Shown piece by piece: positions 35,175 to 46,300 of a stretch of DNA of 64,000 bases; position 1 is the stretch's first letter; each line of letters starts with the position of its first letter. The translations under genes were made by a program, and so were the position numbers. The DNA comes from Sycon ciliatum (taxonomy: Eukaryota; Porifera; Calcarea; Leucosolenida; Sycettidae): assembly GCF_964019385.1 (NCBI RefSeq), contig NC_088653.1:10797869-10861868 (forward strand). Reading direction: 5' to 3'. The notes below the pieces were generated by a model, which worked only from the letters and a program-made list of their open reading frames with translations, was not told where the DNA came from and ran no database searches.

Positions 35175-35260
35175 CATTTCTGTACGCTAGTGCTCAACCA
35201 CGCATGCTCGGTTTTGGGTGCGTGCGCGCCTGCGTGGTTGAGCACTAGCGTACAGAAATG
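35175..35260. repeat. 30-bp inverted repeat at the junction of copies B and C
   Basis: Bases 35175-35204 (CATTTCTGTACGCTAGTGCT onward) reappear as the reverse complement at 35231-35260. Ten bases later, near 35272, copy C begins in the middle of intron 1. Copies A and C have only the forward version. Confidence 0.9.
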
Positions 35261-35791
35261 ATCTGATCTATGAGTGATCTTGGTGATCCGGCAATGCATT
35301 GGCGAGTGGTGTGGACGACTCCCGTCACTTGCCGAATACCCACCTGGCTGTCACCCAACAGTCTTGTCGGTCATGCTCGTGATTCGTCGTTACTATGACC
35401 GGATACTTCAACGGCTGCAGTGTTGTTCTGTCTGCACCCAGCTGGATAAGGTTCGGCAACGTGCGCTGCATTTCCTGGGAGTCGACATGAGTCAAAGTGT
35501 CTTTACTTCGCCGAAAATATTCATCGAATGCATTCAATGATTCACCCCGCCACCCCGCCATTCCCTTCGTTGTACACGCTCCCGATGCCTGATTGCGAGG
35601 CTAGCGCCGAGACCTCTGGTTGGTCGAGTGGCTCTCAGTGCGTCGGTCACGTATTTCCTACAACCTCTGTGTCTTGTTTTGTGTTGTTCTTGGCCACATG
35701 TTTCCCAGCAGAGCTGTGTTCACAGTGAAAAAGAAAATGAGAAAGACTCTAGTTTCAAAACGCAATCAATAGTACAAGCTGGATCGACATA

Positions 35792-36010
35792 CTGTAAATA
35801 TACAAAATTTCGGCGCTGCACAATTTCGGCACTTCACGATTTTTGACATTTCGGCGGCGATTTATTTTCGGCTTGGGGTAGAAGGCATGGTACATGGTAT
35901 AGTGCGACAGATGCTGTGAAAAATTTCATCGGCGTTTTAATTTAGGCGTTTTGGGTCGGTGCCGAATATAGCCGAAATTTAATAGCTGCCGAAAATTTGA
36001 ATATATACAG
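35792..36010. mobile_element. TA-flanked MITE with TTTCGGC motifs, copy C
   Basis: Orthologous in position to 17882-18100 and practically identical to the copy B version at 32097-32315. Confidence 0.7.
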
Positions 36011-36419
36011 TACCAGGGTTTTTGACTGTCTACATATTTCTTCTAGCAGAATTTTTGTTACTAATTTTAGTAAATTAGGCTCGGGTGGAGAGCCAAGGAT
36101 TCATTTATAAGAAGAAAAGAGGGCCAAAGAGCTACAAGTTACGCTATAATATCCACTAACACCACTGCAGTTACATTACAAGATGCGCTAGAGCTGAGAT
36201 GTGCTAGAGCTGATTGCCAGTTATGTGTAGAACGTCAGTACCGTCGGTCAGTGTCGTGCAATGTTATCGCATGAGCTTATTGTAAAGTAACTGCAGTGGT
36301 GTTTGTGGATATTATAACGTAACTTGTAGCTCTTTGGTCCTCTTTTCTTCTTCTAATTTAATAAAGTATTTAATTGTATGTGGATGCAGCTTGTCCAGTT
36401 GATTGCACTATTAAAACTA

Positions 36420-36784
36420 CAGTGAAACCTGTCTGAGACGACGGCTCCAGGGGCCTTCAAAACGTGGTCTCTGTTACCAGGTGGTCTCCTTATCCAGGGT
36501 CATTTGACAGGTAATAGCATCCCTTGATCCTTGTTGCAGTGGTCTTCTAGGACAGGTGGTCTTCTAGGACAGGTGGTCTTCTAGGACAGGTGGTCTTCTA
36601 GGACAGGTGGTCTTCTAGGACAGGTGGTCCTCTAGGACAGGTAGTCTTCTAGGACAGGTGGTCTTCTAGGACAGGTGGTCTTCTAGGACAGGTGGTCTTC
36701 TAGGACAGGTGGTCTTCTAGGACAGGTGGTCTTCTAGGACAGGTGGTCTTCTAGGACAGGTGGTCACCTTGACAGGTTTTACTG
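36420..36784. mobile_element. Pogo/Tigger-like MITE filled by a 17-bp minisatellite, copy C
   Basis: Same element as at 18510 and 32727, with the shortest array (about 13 units, 36538-36769). A separate 212-bp insertion begins about 18 bp beyond its right TA. Confidence 0.75.
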
Positions 36785-36802
36785 TATTGTCCCCTCGTCG
36801 CT

Positions 36803-37014
36803 GGCAGTATCCGGCATAGCAGGCTGGTACATCAAGTAGCGCATGGCACATAGATGATGACACAGCAACGACATAGCTCGATTGCGACTTTTTTTTGTAG
36901 CCTAGAGAGCGTGTGTGGGCAGGCGTGCGTTTACCGCCATATTACCAGGTGTGTCTTTACCACCATATTTATCAACCATAAGTACAGCTGCAGTGGTGTC
37001 TTCAACTTCATTCT
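36803..37014. mobile_element. 212-bp insertion of unknown family in copy C only
   Basis: Absent from copies A and B at the same point. It is flanked by 11-bp near-identical direct repeats, CCCTCGTCGCT (36792-36802) and CCCTCGTTGCT (37015-37025), which fit a target-site duplication. It is related to 56405-56650 (GTGTGGGCAGGCGTG, GTTTACCGCCATAT, AGGTGTGTCTTTACCACCAT). No coding capacity and no poly-A tail were seen. Confidence 0.6.
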
Positions 37015-37365
37015 CCCTCGTTGCTTGTTCAAAAAAAAGACTCTGCGTTCGCTTTTGTTCTGATCCAGGTACCAGTACCAGTGCTGGTGATGGTGGTGCT
37101 GGTGATGATGGTGGTGGTGATGGTGATGGTGATGGTGCCGGGCTACCGGCTGCAGTGTCGGCCGCATCGGAGGCGGACGTGGAGCAGATGACGGCGCAGT
37201 GCATTGCTGACTGGCATACGCCGACTGCTGCCGCCGCTGCAGCATCCACTTACCAGCACATACCTCGATTCTACAGAAAGGTACAGCGTGAAACTCTGCA
37301 GATTCTTTTTGCATTTCTTTTCATGTTTTCTTTTTGAAAGTCGGATGTTGAGCCAATAATAAATA

Positions 37366-37556
37366 CAGTCAACTTTACGTATAACGACACTCGGCGGCGG
37401 GGCATCAGAAAAGTGTCATTATTCGCGAAGTGTCCCTATACCCGAACTCTCATTATATGTATTACAGTAAGATGGGACTTTGCTCTGGGCATGGAAATTC
37501 TGTCGTTATTCACGAATTGTTGTTATATCCGCAGTCGTTATTAGCGAAGTTGACTG
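37366..37556. mobile_element. Pogo/Tigger-like MITE, copy C (uninterrupted)
   Basis: Same as copy B: CAGTCAACTTTACGTATAAC at the left, AAGTTGACTG at the right, TA on both sides. Confidence 0.7.
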
Positions 37557-38054
37557 TATAGAAAGGAAAAAAAGGACATAAGGATACGAGTGTTGTTGCA
37601 CTTTCTGACTGTATATAGTATCTAGTTACAGTGGTGGACGGTTACTCTTAATTAACTCGTATCCCTTATGTCCTTTTCCTCTTTTCTTTTCTATTCATTT
37701 CTCTCCGCTGTTTCCCCTTTTTCAAGGCTCTCTTTCTTCAGTGCGTGGGCTTGGCAATGAAGCCGAGAGACAGTCTGTCGGCTGAGCTAGGTGCACCTCA
37801 CTGGCACAGCCACAATGGCCCCTGACGTTTTTATGTCGTTGCTCCTTCCTGCTTCCTGTCAAACTCTTCCTTAGTAGGGTTGTGTGCAATGTACAAATAA
37901 TTCGGGCGTCCCTAATCCGGGCAGGTCCGTCTACCCCCCCCCCCCCCCGACTCGTTGACTTGTTGACTTGTTCGGGTTTCTACTCCCAGAAAGTAACAGC
38001 CCTGACAATAAGCCCATTGTGCATTGCCAAATATGGAAGGTGTGAGTAATGCAT

Positions 38055-38815
38055 GTGAGTACACTGGGATCAGCAATGCACTGTTCAACACCCCAGACGA
38101 CCATGCCCAGGTGGCTGTGTGGGGTGTTATGTGAGTACGCTGGGATCAGCAATGCACTGTTCAACACCGCAGACGACCATACCCAGGTGGCTGTGTGGGG
38201 TGTTATGTGAGTACGCTGGGATCAGCAATGCACTGTTCAACACCGCAGACGACTTTGCCCAGGTGGCTGTGTGGGGTGTTATGTGAGTACACTGGGATCA
38301 GCAATGCACTGTTCAACACCGCAGACGACCATGCCCAGGTGGCTGTGTGGGGTGTTATGTGAGTACGCTGGGATCAGCAATGCACTGTTCAACACCGCAG
38401 ACGACCATGCCCAGGTGGCTGTGTGGGGTGTTATGTGAGTACACTGGGATCAGCAATGCACTGTTCAACACCGCAGACGACCATGCCCAGGTGGCTGTGT
38501 GGGGTGTTATGTGAGTACACTGGGATCAGCAATGCACTGTTCAACACCGCAGACGACCATGCCCAGGTGGCTGTGTGGGGTGTTATGTGAGTACAATGGG
38601 ATCAGCAATGCACTGTTCAACACCCCAGACGACCATGCCCAGGTGGCTGTGTGGGGTGTTATGTGAGTACGCTGGGATCAGCAATGCACTGTTCAACACC
38701 GCAGACGACCATGCCCAGGTGGCTGTGTGGGGTGTTATGTGAGTACACTGGGATCAGCAATGCACTGTTCAACACCCCAGACGACCATGCCCAGGTGGCT
38801 GTGTGGGGTGTTCGC
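38055..38815. repeat. 76-bp tandem repeat, 10 units, before exon 3 of copy C
   Basis: Ten units of the same repeat, the largest array of the three copies. Single-base variants (ACACCCCAGACG for ACACCGCAGACG) recur in units that are not adjacent. Confidence 0.9.
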
Positions 38816-38950
38816 GGTGCAAATTACATCATTGCACAATGGGCTAATTATGTTCTATGCCTCCGTGGACACACGTATGTTCTGTGTCTGCTCGTATGTG
38901 TTTGCGGTTTACACTGCGCAGTGTCCGGATGAGAACGATGCAGTCCGTAT

Positions 38951-39366
38951 TATAGCAATAAAAACTGCTTCATGGCAGTTTTCTAAAAAAAGTTATTGTG
39001 TTCTAGTCCATGGACCACGTCTAAAAAGTAAGAAATTAACGAAATGTGATAGCCGAAAATTAAAATTTCACACAAAACCTCACAATAATCACAACACTTG
39101 AAATGCTGCTTTCAACACTAAACTTGTACTGCACCAACAATTGGCAACATGCATGTCATGCATGCATAGGAAAGAGGATCACGAGGGGAAAAGGTCTTCT
39201 ACATGTAGCTTTTCATTCTGTGTGTGATTATTGTGAGGTTTTGTGTGAAATTTTAATTTTCGGCTATCACATTTCGTTAATTTCTTACTTTTTAGACGTG
39301 GTCCATGGACTAGAACACAATAACTTTTTTTAGAAAACTGCCATGAAGCAGTTTTTATTGCTATAA
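38951..39366. mobile_element. Foldback element with arms of about 145 bp inside exon 3 of copy C
   Basis: TATAGCAATAAAAACTGCTT at the left returns as AAGCAGTTTTTATTGCTATA at the right, and the pairing extends about 145 bp inward, leaving a middle part of about 125 bp. There is no coding capacity. It forms the left part of a 2.9-kb composite insertion that splits exon 3. Confidence 0.8.
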
Positions 39367-39560
39367 TTTCTTTTGTTTTTTCTGTCACCAATCAATGGAA
39401 TGCCCTATACTATATCAATATGTAAATTTAAACTAAATGATGGCCTTCACATCGCCCATTTGTTCGTTCATGCTTAACCTTTCTAGGGGCTCCCGTAAGA
39501 AGACCATAGGTCTGTGGGAAACACCCTAGTAAAATAAATAAAATAATAATAATAATAGAG
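39367..39560 (+). mobile_element. LINE 3' end fragment (CR1/L2-like)
   Basis: A short stretch reading TGGAATGCCCTATAC, as at the end of LINE reverse-transcriptase frames, is followed by GAAGACCATAGGTCTGTGG and an (AAAT)n/(AAT)n tail. It is truncated to the last 190 bp or so. Part of the composite insertion in copy C. Confidence 0.5.
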
Positions 39561-40199
39561 TACATAAACGGTTTATGTACTCTTGATCATATCAATACCG
39601 TATTATACGCCTTGATGTGCAAGCCTTTTCTTGCAGAAAATGGCATAGCATGTTCTTCTACGGGGAAACATGTGAGTACGTAGTGGTGGACCGCGGTGAT
39701 ACTTTTTTTATACGGAGGTCATTCTGTGCATGTTGCTGTAGCAGAATTTCATGACTCTGTCATAAAATTGTCTTGCCTTTCAGATATTTCAGATTTCCCC
39801 ACCCTCGATCAGATTTATTTGAGAAATGTAACCAGGTGCGTGTCGCAGATGTTTTTTGTTGATTCTGTGTTTAAAATGGTTTATAATCATTGGTTTATCG
39901 TGATAAGGTCATCCTGCATCATATTGCACTGAAATCGTAATCCTGTTGTTGTCGATAGAACTTTTGGAAGTAGTTCAATGACTTCAAACTGTTGGTCCAC
40001 GATATTCTAAAACAACACAGCAAAGGAGGAACAATAAACATGTATTAAAATGTAAACAAAATACATTGCTGAGTCCGACACCTCGTTCCAACAACTACAC
40101 TGATCCTGAGGATAAAAGGGGCAAGGCTATGGTTGGAGGTACTGAGAGATAAACAAGGCACTCCATAATAATAAAATCTTACACATCTTTTGGTGAGTA
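39561..40199. other. Unassigned part of the composite insertion in copy C
   Basis: AT-rich sequence with short weak open frames and no recognised motif. The long minus-strand frame that starts further right (40045-40737) runs through a MITE and is not taken as a gene. Confidence 0.5.
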
Positions 40200-40399
40200 T
40201 GAATGATATCCAGTCGAACCTCTTTAGGACGAACACCAAGGGACCGATGGTATTAACTCTATGAGTTTGTCTTAACCTATTTATAACCAGTGAATACAAT
40301 GATTTCTCCAATAGACATACGAATAGATTTCTTCCACAGCGAAAGATTCTAAGCCACACCAACTCATTGACTCGTCTCGTATGAAACAAATGAGTCGTA

Positions 40400-40665
40400 G
40401 AGAGGTTCTGCAAAACGAAAATGCGTACAACCTTTCGTTCTACTTCATGAAGTGCGAAACTTCGCACGAACTTTCGCAACTTTGGACACGAAACTTGCAG
40501 GGAACGCGAAATTAACTGTCGTAGGAAAATTCGTGAGATCGGGTCATGGCGTACGTGCACTTGGCCCGCGCAAACTACGAAAATGTGCAGAACGCAAAAT
40601 TCGTACACACTTTCGCAAGGACTGTCGCGAAACTTCGTTCGAATTTTCGTTTTGCAGAACCTCTC
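40400..40665. mobile_element. TA-flanked MITE, GAGAGGTTCTGCAAAACG ends
   Basis: GAGAGGTTCTGCAAAACGAA at the left and TTCGTTTTGCAGAACCTCTC at the right form near-perfect inverted ends with TA outside. The interior repeats ACTTTCGCA/TGCGAAAC motifs. It lies in the composite insertion. Confidence 0.75.
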
Positions 40666-41225
40666 TACTGAACCTTTCTTTAGAAACATGACGGCAACTG
40701 AAACAGCAACAGAGAAAGTACGATACATGTGCAGCACATTCTTGCAGGTACATGTACTACAAACAGATTGCAGATCGTAATTCTTGCTTTGGCGGCACGA
40801 AACTTTATTTGGGGCAGTGCAATCTCGGCGGTACTTACAAATAATAAATCAAACAGCCCAGACTCGAGTAAACAAATCCAATCATACAAGTACGAGATCT
40901 TCACGAGACGAGACTGCTCCCATTGGCTTGTTTCGTATGAAGCAAACAAGTTTACTGAACCTATCCACAATGGAGATTTTCCCTGATATGCGAATTTATT
41001 TTGCAAATTCGGTCAATGGGTCCTTGAACCTTTCCCTCCAGATTGGGAACTGCCAACGATAGTATGCCACTGACCAGTGCCTTACTTGTAACGTACCAAT
41101 GTACAATGAATATGAGTATTTCGACAACACATCTAACACAAGCCTTACCGTCAAGAAGGTGAACTCGCCTTCTTCGCACACTGTAGGCAAGGGCAAAGAG
41201 ATAAAAATGGATCTAAATCCGAATA

Positions 41226-41530
41226 AAATCAGCCCACGTTTCCGTAAATGAAAGGGTGAGCATAAGCAAATGAATCGAAGGAAACCGGTCAACTCAGAAA
41301 TCACCTGTCATCGAGTATTCCGTAAAAGGAGGCCTCGGCAGCGGAAAAGCTAAATAATTTAGAAAAGAGATCCTGTCAGCTTTTCCATTATTTATTGCAT
41401 TCCGCCCAAAATCAGCACACTTTTCGTAAATGAAAGAGTGAACACAAGCAAATGAATCAAAGGGAACTGGTCAACTCACCTGTCAGTAATATTCCGCGAA
41501 AGGAGGTCTCAGCAGCACCGAAACGAAATA
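41226..41530. repeat. Imperfect tandem duplication of about 185 bp
   Basis: The stretch from AATCAGCCCACGTTTCCG (41226) to AGGAGGCCTCGGCAGC recurs from AATCAGCACACTTTTCG (41410) to AGGAGGTCTCAGCAGC with many differences. The second copy lies within the element starting at 41358. Confidence 0.6.
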
Positions 41531-41832
41531 AGCCAGGCCAGGAGTCGAAATATCCGAAACAGCTCATACAAGAAGCAGTTCCAAAGAAGGAAGTTCCTTG
41601 CGCATGTACATCCGAACACGGACTGCACTGCAACACAATGTCTGCCGTGCACGTGCACAGCACGCGGCTACCACCCGCTGGTAGATCTAATACCGAGCAC
41701 CTTACGTAGAGACTTACGTAGCCTAAGTGAAATACCGAGCACTTTACGTAGAAAGTTACGTAGCATAGCGGTGTCGTTTTTCTTGCCATGTGAACACAAT
41801 AATAGAAAAGCTGACAGGATCGCTTTTCTAAA
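41358..41832. mobile_element. MITE-like element with ends TTTAGAAAAG
   Basis: The left GATCCTGTCAGCTTTTCC and right GAAAAGCTGACAGGATC pair as inverted ends, closed by TTTAGAAAAG and CTTTTCTAAA. Near its right end it holds four copies of TTACGTAG in a 40-bp tandem pair. It is the right part of the insertion splitting exon 3 of copy C. Confidence 0.55.
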
Positions 41833-42477
41833 TGAGAGTGAGAGAGGAAGCACGGTAAGCATACTATAATTTTTATGATGATGTCATGCTTTGCTCGTCT
41901 CGTGAGAAAATGTTATACAATGTGCACTCTGATGTAAAATTTGTACTCTGTTTTGCATTTCTGTACGCTAGTGTTCAACCACGCATGCTCGGTTTTGGGT
42001 GCGTGCGCGCCTGCGTGTGTGTGTATGTGTATGTGTGGTCATTGGACGTGTGTATGTGCATGTGTGTGTGTGTGTGTATGTGTTGTGTGTTTGTGTTTGT
42101 GTGCGCGCGTGTGTGTGTGCCCGTTCTTGTTTTTTTCTGTTTGTGTTCAGAGCACGTCATGTGCAGCGTCTTAGCAAGGAGATGTTGACGAACAGCGACC
42201 TTGATGTGAGTGTATACTTTCAAAGCAGAACTTTTCGGTGGTGTTTGATTTTCGGTAACTTCGGTGCCAACAATTTTTACCGATAATAAAACGCACCGAA
42301 AATTTCGGTACAACCCATACTGTATACATGTAGTACTAGTACACTTACCTGGAAAACGGGTTTTACCGAAAATTTCCCTGCACCGAACCGCCGATTTTGG
42401 AGAATACCGGAAACATGACACCACCGAAAATGTCTGCTTTACAGTATACTGTATAGTGTATAGTGCTGCGCTGTATT

Positions 42478-42596
42478 GAGTCACTGAGTCACTGAGTCAC
42501 TCAGTCACTGAGTCACTCAGTCACTCAGTCACCGAGTCACTCAGTCACCGAGTCACTCAGTCACCGAGTCGCTGAGTCACCGAGTCACTCAGTCAC
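42478..42596. repeat. 8-bp minisatellite, intron 4 copy C
   Basis: Same repeat as 22631-22795. The left LTR of the BEL/Pao element begins at its end, so the retroelement inserted into this array. Confidence 0.9.
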
Positions 42597-43320
42597 TGTG
42601 GCCAACAAGGCTCTTCAATAATACTTCACACAAGGGTCGTAGGAGACATCGTAGGCAACCTGGTTCCAACAATCACTCGATTGAAAGACGAAGAGACAAA
42701 AGACAAACGACAAGAAAACCTGAACAAGAAGGCCCGGAAAGGACCAAGATGTCCAGAAAAGGATAAAGAAAATAACGTAGTACCAAATTATCGTACAACA
42801 CAGCAAGATGCGGGGGAACCATGCGCGCGACCGCGCGGGTTCACAAAAGCTCCCGTGAAACAGATATGGATACGTGATGTCAAAGAAAGCGAAAGGGTCA
42901 AGAGAACAAATCTGACACGGCTTCTAGAAGACACACTACACTACTACGTCATGAGTACGCGACTGCACAGTCAGCGTAACTATAGAAAAGATGGCGACTG
43001 GTCTGCAAGCAACGACCAGGTGCAGAACAAAATCAAACAAACAGAAATATTCAAAATACGGTTGTGAAAGAAAGAAGAAAAGAATGAAGCTGAAGGGTTA
43101 CACCTGTCAGAGGGTGTTAGCACCCGACGCTGGGTGACAGCAAACCCTGTCAGGTAGTGGTAAATAATCCTAACACTTCTGCAGCAGAACTTCAATCGCA
43201 GCGAAAATACATCTCAGGTAAGAAACTCTAGCAATAATTCGAGCGTCTCAATCTATCGTGATCCACTCACAACATACACATGCAAACAACTCGAAACAGA
43301 GAATGTATCGGTCTGCGACA
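42597..43320 (-). repeat. BEL/Pao 3' LTR (complete, 724 bp)
   Basis: Bounded by TG and CA: on the minus strand it runs from TGTCGCAGACC to CTTGTTGGCCACA. The purine tract lies directly inside at 43321-43331. Its outer edge is inserted into an 8-bp minisatellite of PPP2R3C copy C. Confidence 0.88.
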
Positions 43321-46300
43321 TCCTCCCCACCAAAGCACATCTCACACATCCACAAGTCACTCACGATACCTCTGAGGGCGTTGCACAAGACGTGTACGCG
43401 TGCGTACCGGTTGCTGCACTTGTGGCTGTGGCTTGAGTGTGGCTTTCTCACTAATCACGTCCTCTGGATCATCAGCCCTATTTGTAGGCACGACATCCTC
43501 GACATCCTCGGGCTCACTATCAGCATCAGCAGTTGGTGACTCATTACGGTTGGAGATCTCCAACGGCACCAAGCGCTGAATGGGCCGCAGCAACTCATGT
43601 CCGCTCACTCGGACCTTCGCGACACGCTGACGGCCATCTCGACCAGTGTGCAGTTGCAGTATTCTGGCCAACTTCCAGCACACACGCTTCTTGGTATGAT
43701 CTGCCAGGAACACGACATCGCCAACTGCTAGTGAATGACCCTTGCGGTCATGGTGACTGCGGAGGCTCAACAAATACTCCTCAGTCCATCGGGCAGTGAA
43801 GTGCACTCTCAGCTGCGAAAGATACTGCAGACGACGGTTCGCATCAGTGTGAGACAAGCAACTCTCAGCATTCGAGTCAGACTGGACACTAGCAGCACCC
43901 AGCAACATCGACGGAGACAGCGGCAAGTCTTCATCCTCCGTGACATACGTGATCGGACGGTCATTGACGACATCCTGGACTTCCGACAGCAGAGTCCGTA
44001 GCTCCGTCTTGGATAGGAGCGACTTGCCTAACACACGCCGCAGTGGGGACTTGACAATAGCAACCAGCCGTTCAAAGAACCCACCATGCCATGGTGCTGC
44101 TGGGGCATTCAGTCGCCAATCCACTGAACTGACGAGACGTCGGGATGCAGCTGCGAACGCTGTGCCGTTATCCGACCGAACTAGAGTAGGCTTGCCGAAT
44201 CTCGCGACGAAACGACGATACGCTAGGAGGAACTCTTCCTCCGACAGACTCTCGACAAGCTCAAGATGCACTGCACGTGTTGTCGCGCACACAAACAATA
44301 GAATCCACACCTTGCTGGATACGCCGCGGTCCTTGACGAGCAGCGGGCCAGCGTGATCGACACCGACAACGCAGAACGGCCGCTGATGCAACACACGATC
44401 AGCTGGTAGCGGTGCAGCTCTCTCAGACGCAGTAGGGGCATCAGCCCGACGACAGACAACACACTTCTCCTTGACTGCACGCAACATGCGTCGACCACCA
44501 ACAATCAGATACCGGCGGCGCACAAACGCAAGGCACGCCTCCACACCCTGGTGGAGCCGGCTAACATGGACGTTCGTCAGCATCAGCCTTGTCAGGTAGT
44601 GCTTGGCCAGCAGTACTGGGTGCGTCGTGTCGGGATCCAAGTCGGCAAACTGCAGTCGTAGTGTCGCACGAATCAGACCATCGTTGTCCAGGAACGGGCT
44701 GAACTGGCCAATCTTCGACGACTTCGGTACGCTACGGCCATTGCGCAGCTCAGACAACTCTGCCGGAAAGCACACCTCCTGGATAGCTCTCAACAGCACC
44801 TGATCTGCCTTGGCACTGACAACTGCTGCGTCCTTGTACTTCCAGGAAAGCATCCGGCGAACAACTCCCTGGACCCGTGTCCACTTGGACAAACGAAGCC
44901 ACCACTGGTTCTTGGCATCAGGTGTCAGCACTGCTTTGACGTGCAGCTCCATCTGCGACTCGTCAGTAGGCACTGGTTCTTCCTTCCTCGGCAACTGACC
45001 ATCTCGCAGCCACGCTGGGCCCTGCTGCCAAACATCTCCCATCAGCTCCGTAACAGACGCACCACGACTAGCGATATCAGCTGGGTTGTCAGCTCCAGGG
45101 CAGTGCAACCACGTAACCGAGTGCTGCTTAGCGATGGCTTGAATTTCGCTAACACGATTCGAGACGTATGTCTTCCAGCGATACGGCGGTGCTGCCAACC
45201 ACTGGATCACTGTCATAGAATCCGACCAAGCGTGCACAGTGGCTGGTGACACGGATGACTGCTCCAGTACAAACTGTAGACAACGGGCACCGATGAACGC
45301 TGCTTGCAGCTCCATGCGGGCCAAGGTATGAGCTTTCAGCGGGCTCATCTTGGACTTCGCAAACACTAGCCGGCTGACTCCGTCGAACACGTAGTAGATG
45401 CAACAGCCATAACCGAGCTCCGATGCATCACAGAACAGGTGCACTGCAGGCGCGTCGCTTCTGTCACCTAGCCAACGTGGGAAACATAGCGATGGAAGCA
45501 GATGACGGTCTTGCCACCACTTGATAGCGATACTCGCTGACTCTGCACTCAGCGGCTGATCCCAACCACTTGCCAGCTTCCAGAGTTCCTGCATCAGGAT
45601 CTTGCCCTGCAGCGAATATGGCGACACGAATCCGAGTGGGTCGTAAATAGAAGCTACCGCCTTCAGTAGCGTGCGCTTCGTCCAGGGCAACTTGACGTCA
45701 TCCGTCTTGCCGACTGGAAAGCACAGCTCGTCAGTTACCGTCCAGGTACAGCCAAGGACCTTAGACTCTTCTGCGGCTTCATCAGTACTCATGCGCCACT
45801 TGCGCAAATCCATGCCGACAGTACTCAGGCTGTGAACACTCTGCGCGCGGAATTCGTCAGCTTCCTGTGGAGTGGATGCACTGGCCACGCAGTCATCAAC
45901 ATAGAGACTTTCACGTAGGTGGTTCAGTTGCTCGCGTGACTTGGGATCAAGCTGCTCTGCTTCGGCATCCAGATGGTGTTGCAGGATTGCCGTCAAAATA
46001 AACGGAGAGCAATTGACACCAAATGGCAAACGGGTACGTGGTCATCTCGCCCTTCTCATTGGGCCACAGAAACCGGACGTAGCGACGGTCAGCTTCCTCC
46101 AGGCCGACCATGAAGAAGGCCTTCCGTATATCTGCCTGCATCGCAATTTCCCGCTCTCGGAAACGCAGCAGCAAACCAGAAATACTCGGTAGGAGAGACG
46201 GACCGGGGTCCAGAACATCATTCAGGGATTTCCTACCCTTCAGCGCTGCTGAGGCATTGAAGACAACTCGGACTTTCGTTGTTGTCGACTCAGCTTTGAA

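Larger units (their letters stand above)
37069..42205 (+). pseudogene. ppp2r3c: PPP2R3C partial copy C: exons 2, 3 (split) and 4
   Basis: This third copy lacks exon 1: homology begins near 35272 inside intron 1. Exon 2 (37069-37280) is open and is 54 nt longer than in copy A and 27 nt longer than in copy B. Exon 3 starts at 38922, is interrupted after 38950 by about 2.9 kb of transposon sequence and resumes at 41832-41854. Exon 4 is 42151-42205 and is identical in peptide to copy A. After exon 4 the intron is interrupted by the BEL/Pao element. With exon 3 split the copy cannot encode the protein. Confidence 0.75.
35272..42596 (+). repeat. Third tandem copy of the PPP2R3C intron 1 to intron 4 segment
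   Basis: Homologous to 17368-22790 of copy A and to 31577-35230 of copy B. Copies B and C agree with each other against A at many sites (for example both have CTTCAACGGCTGCAG, which A lacks), so B and C split later than A. Copy C extends past the end of B through exon 4. Confidence 0.85.

Noticed and set aside
40045-40737. 230-codon minus-strand frame
   Set aside because: It runs through a TA-flanked MITE with mirrored ends and has no protein-like motif.
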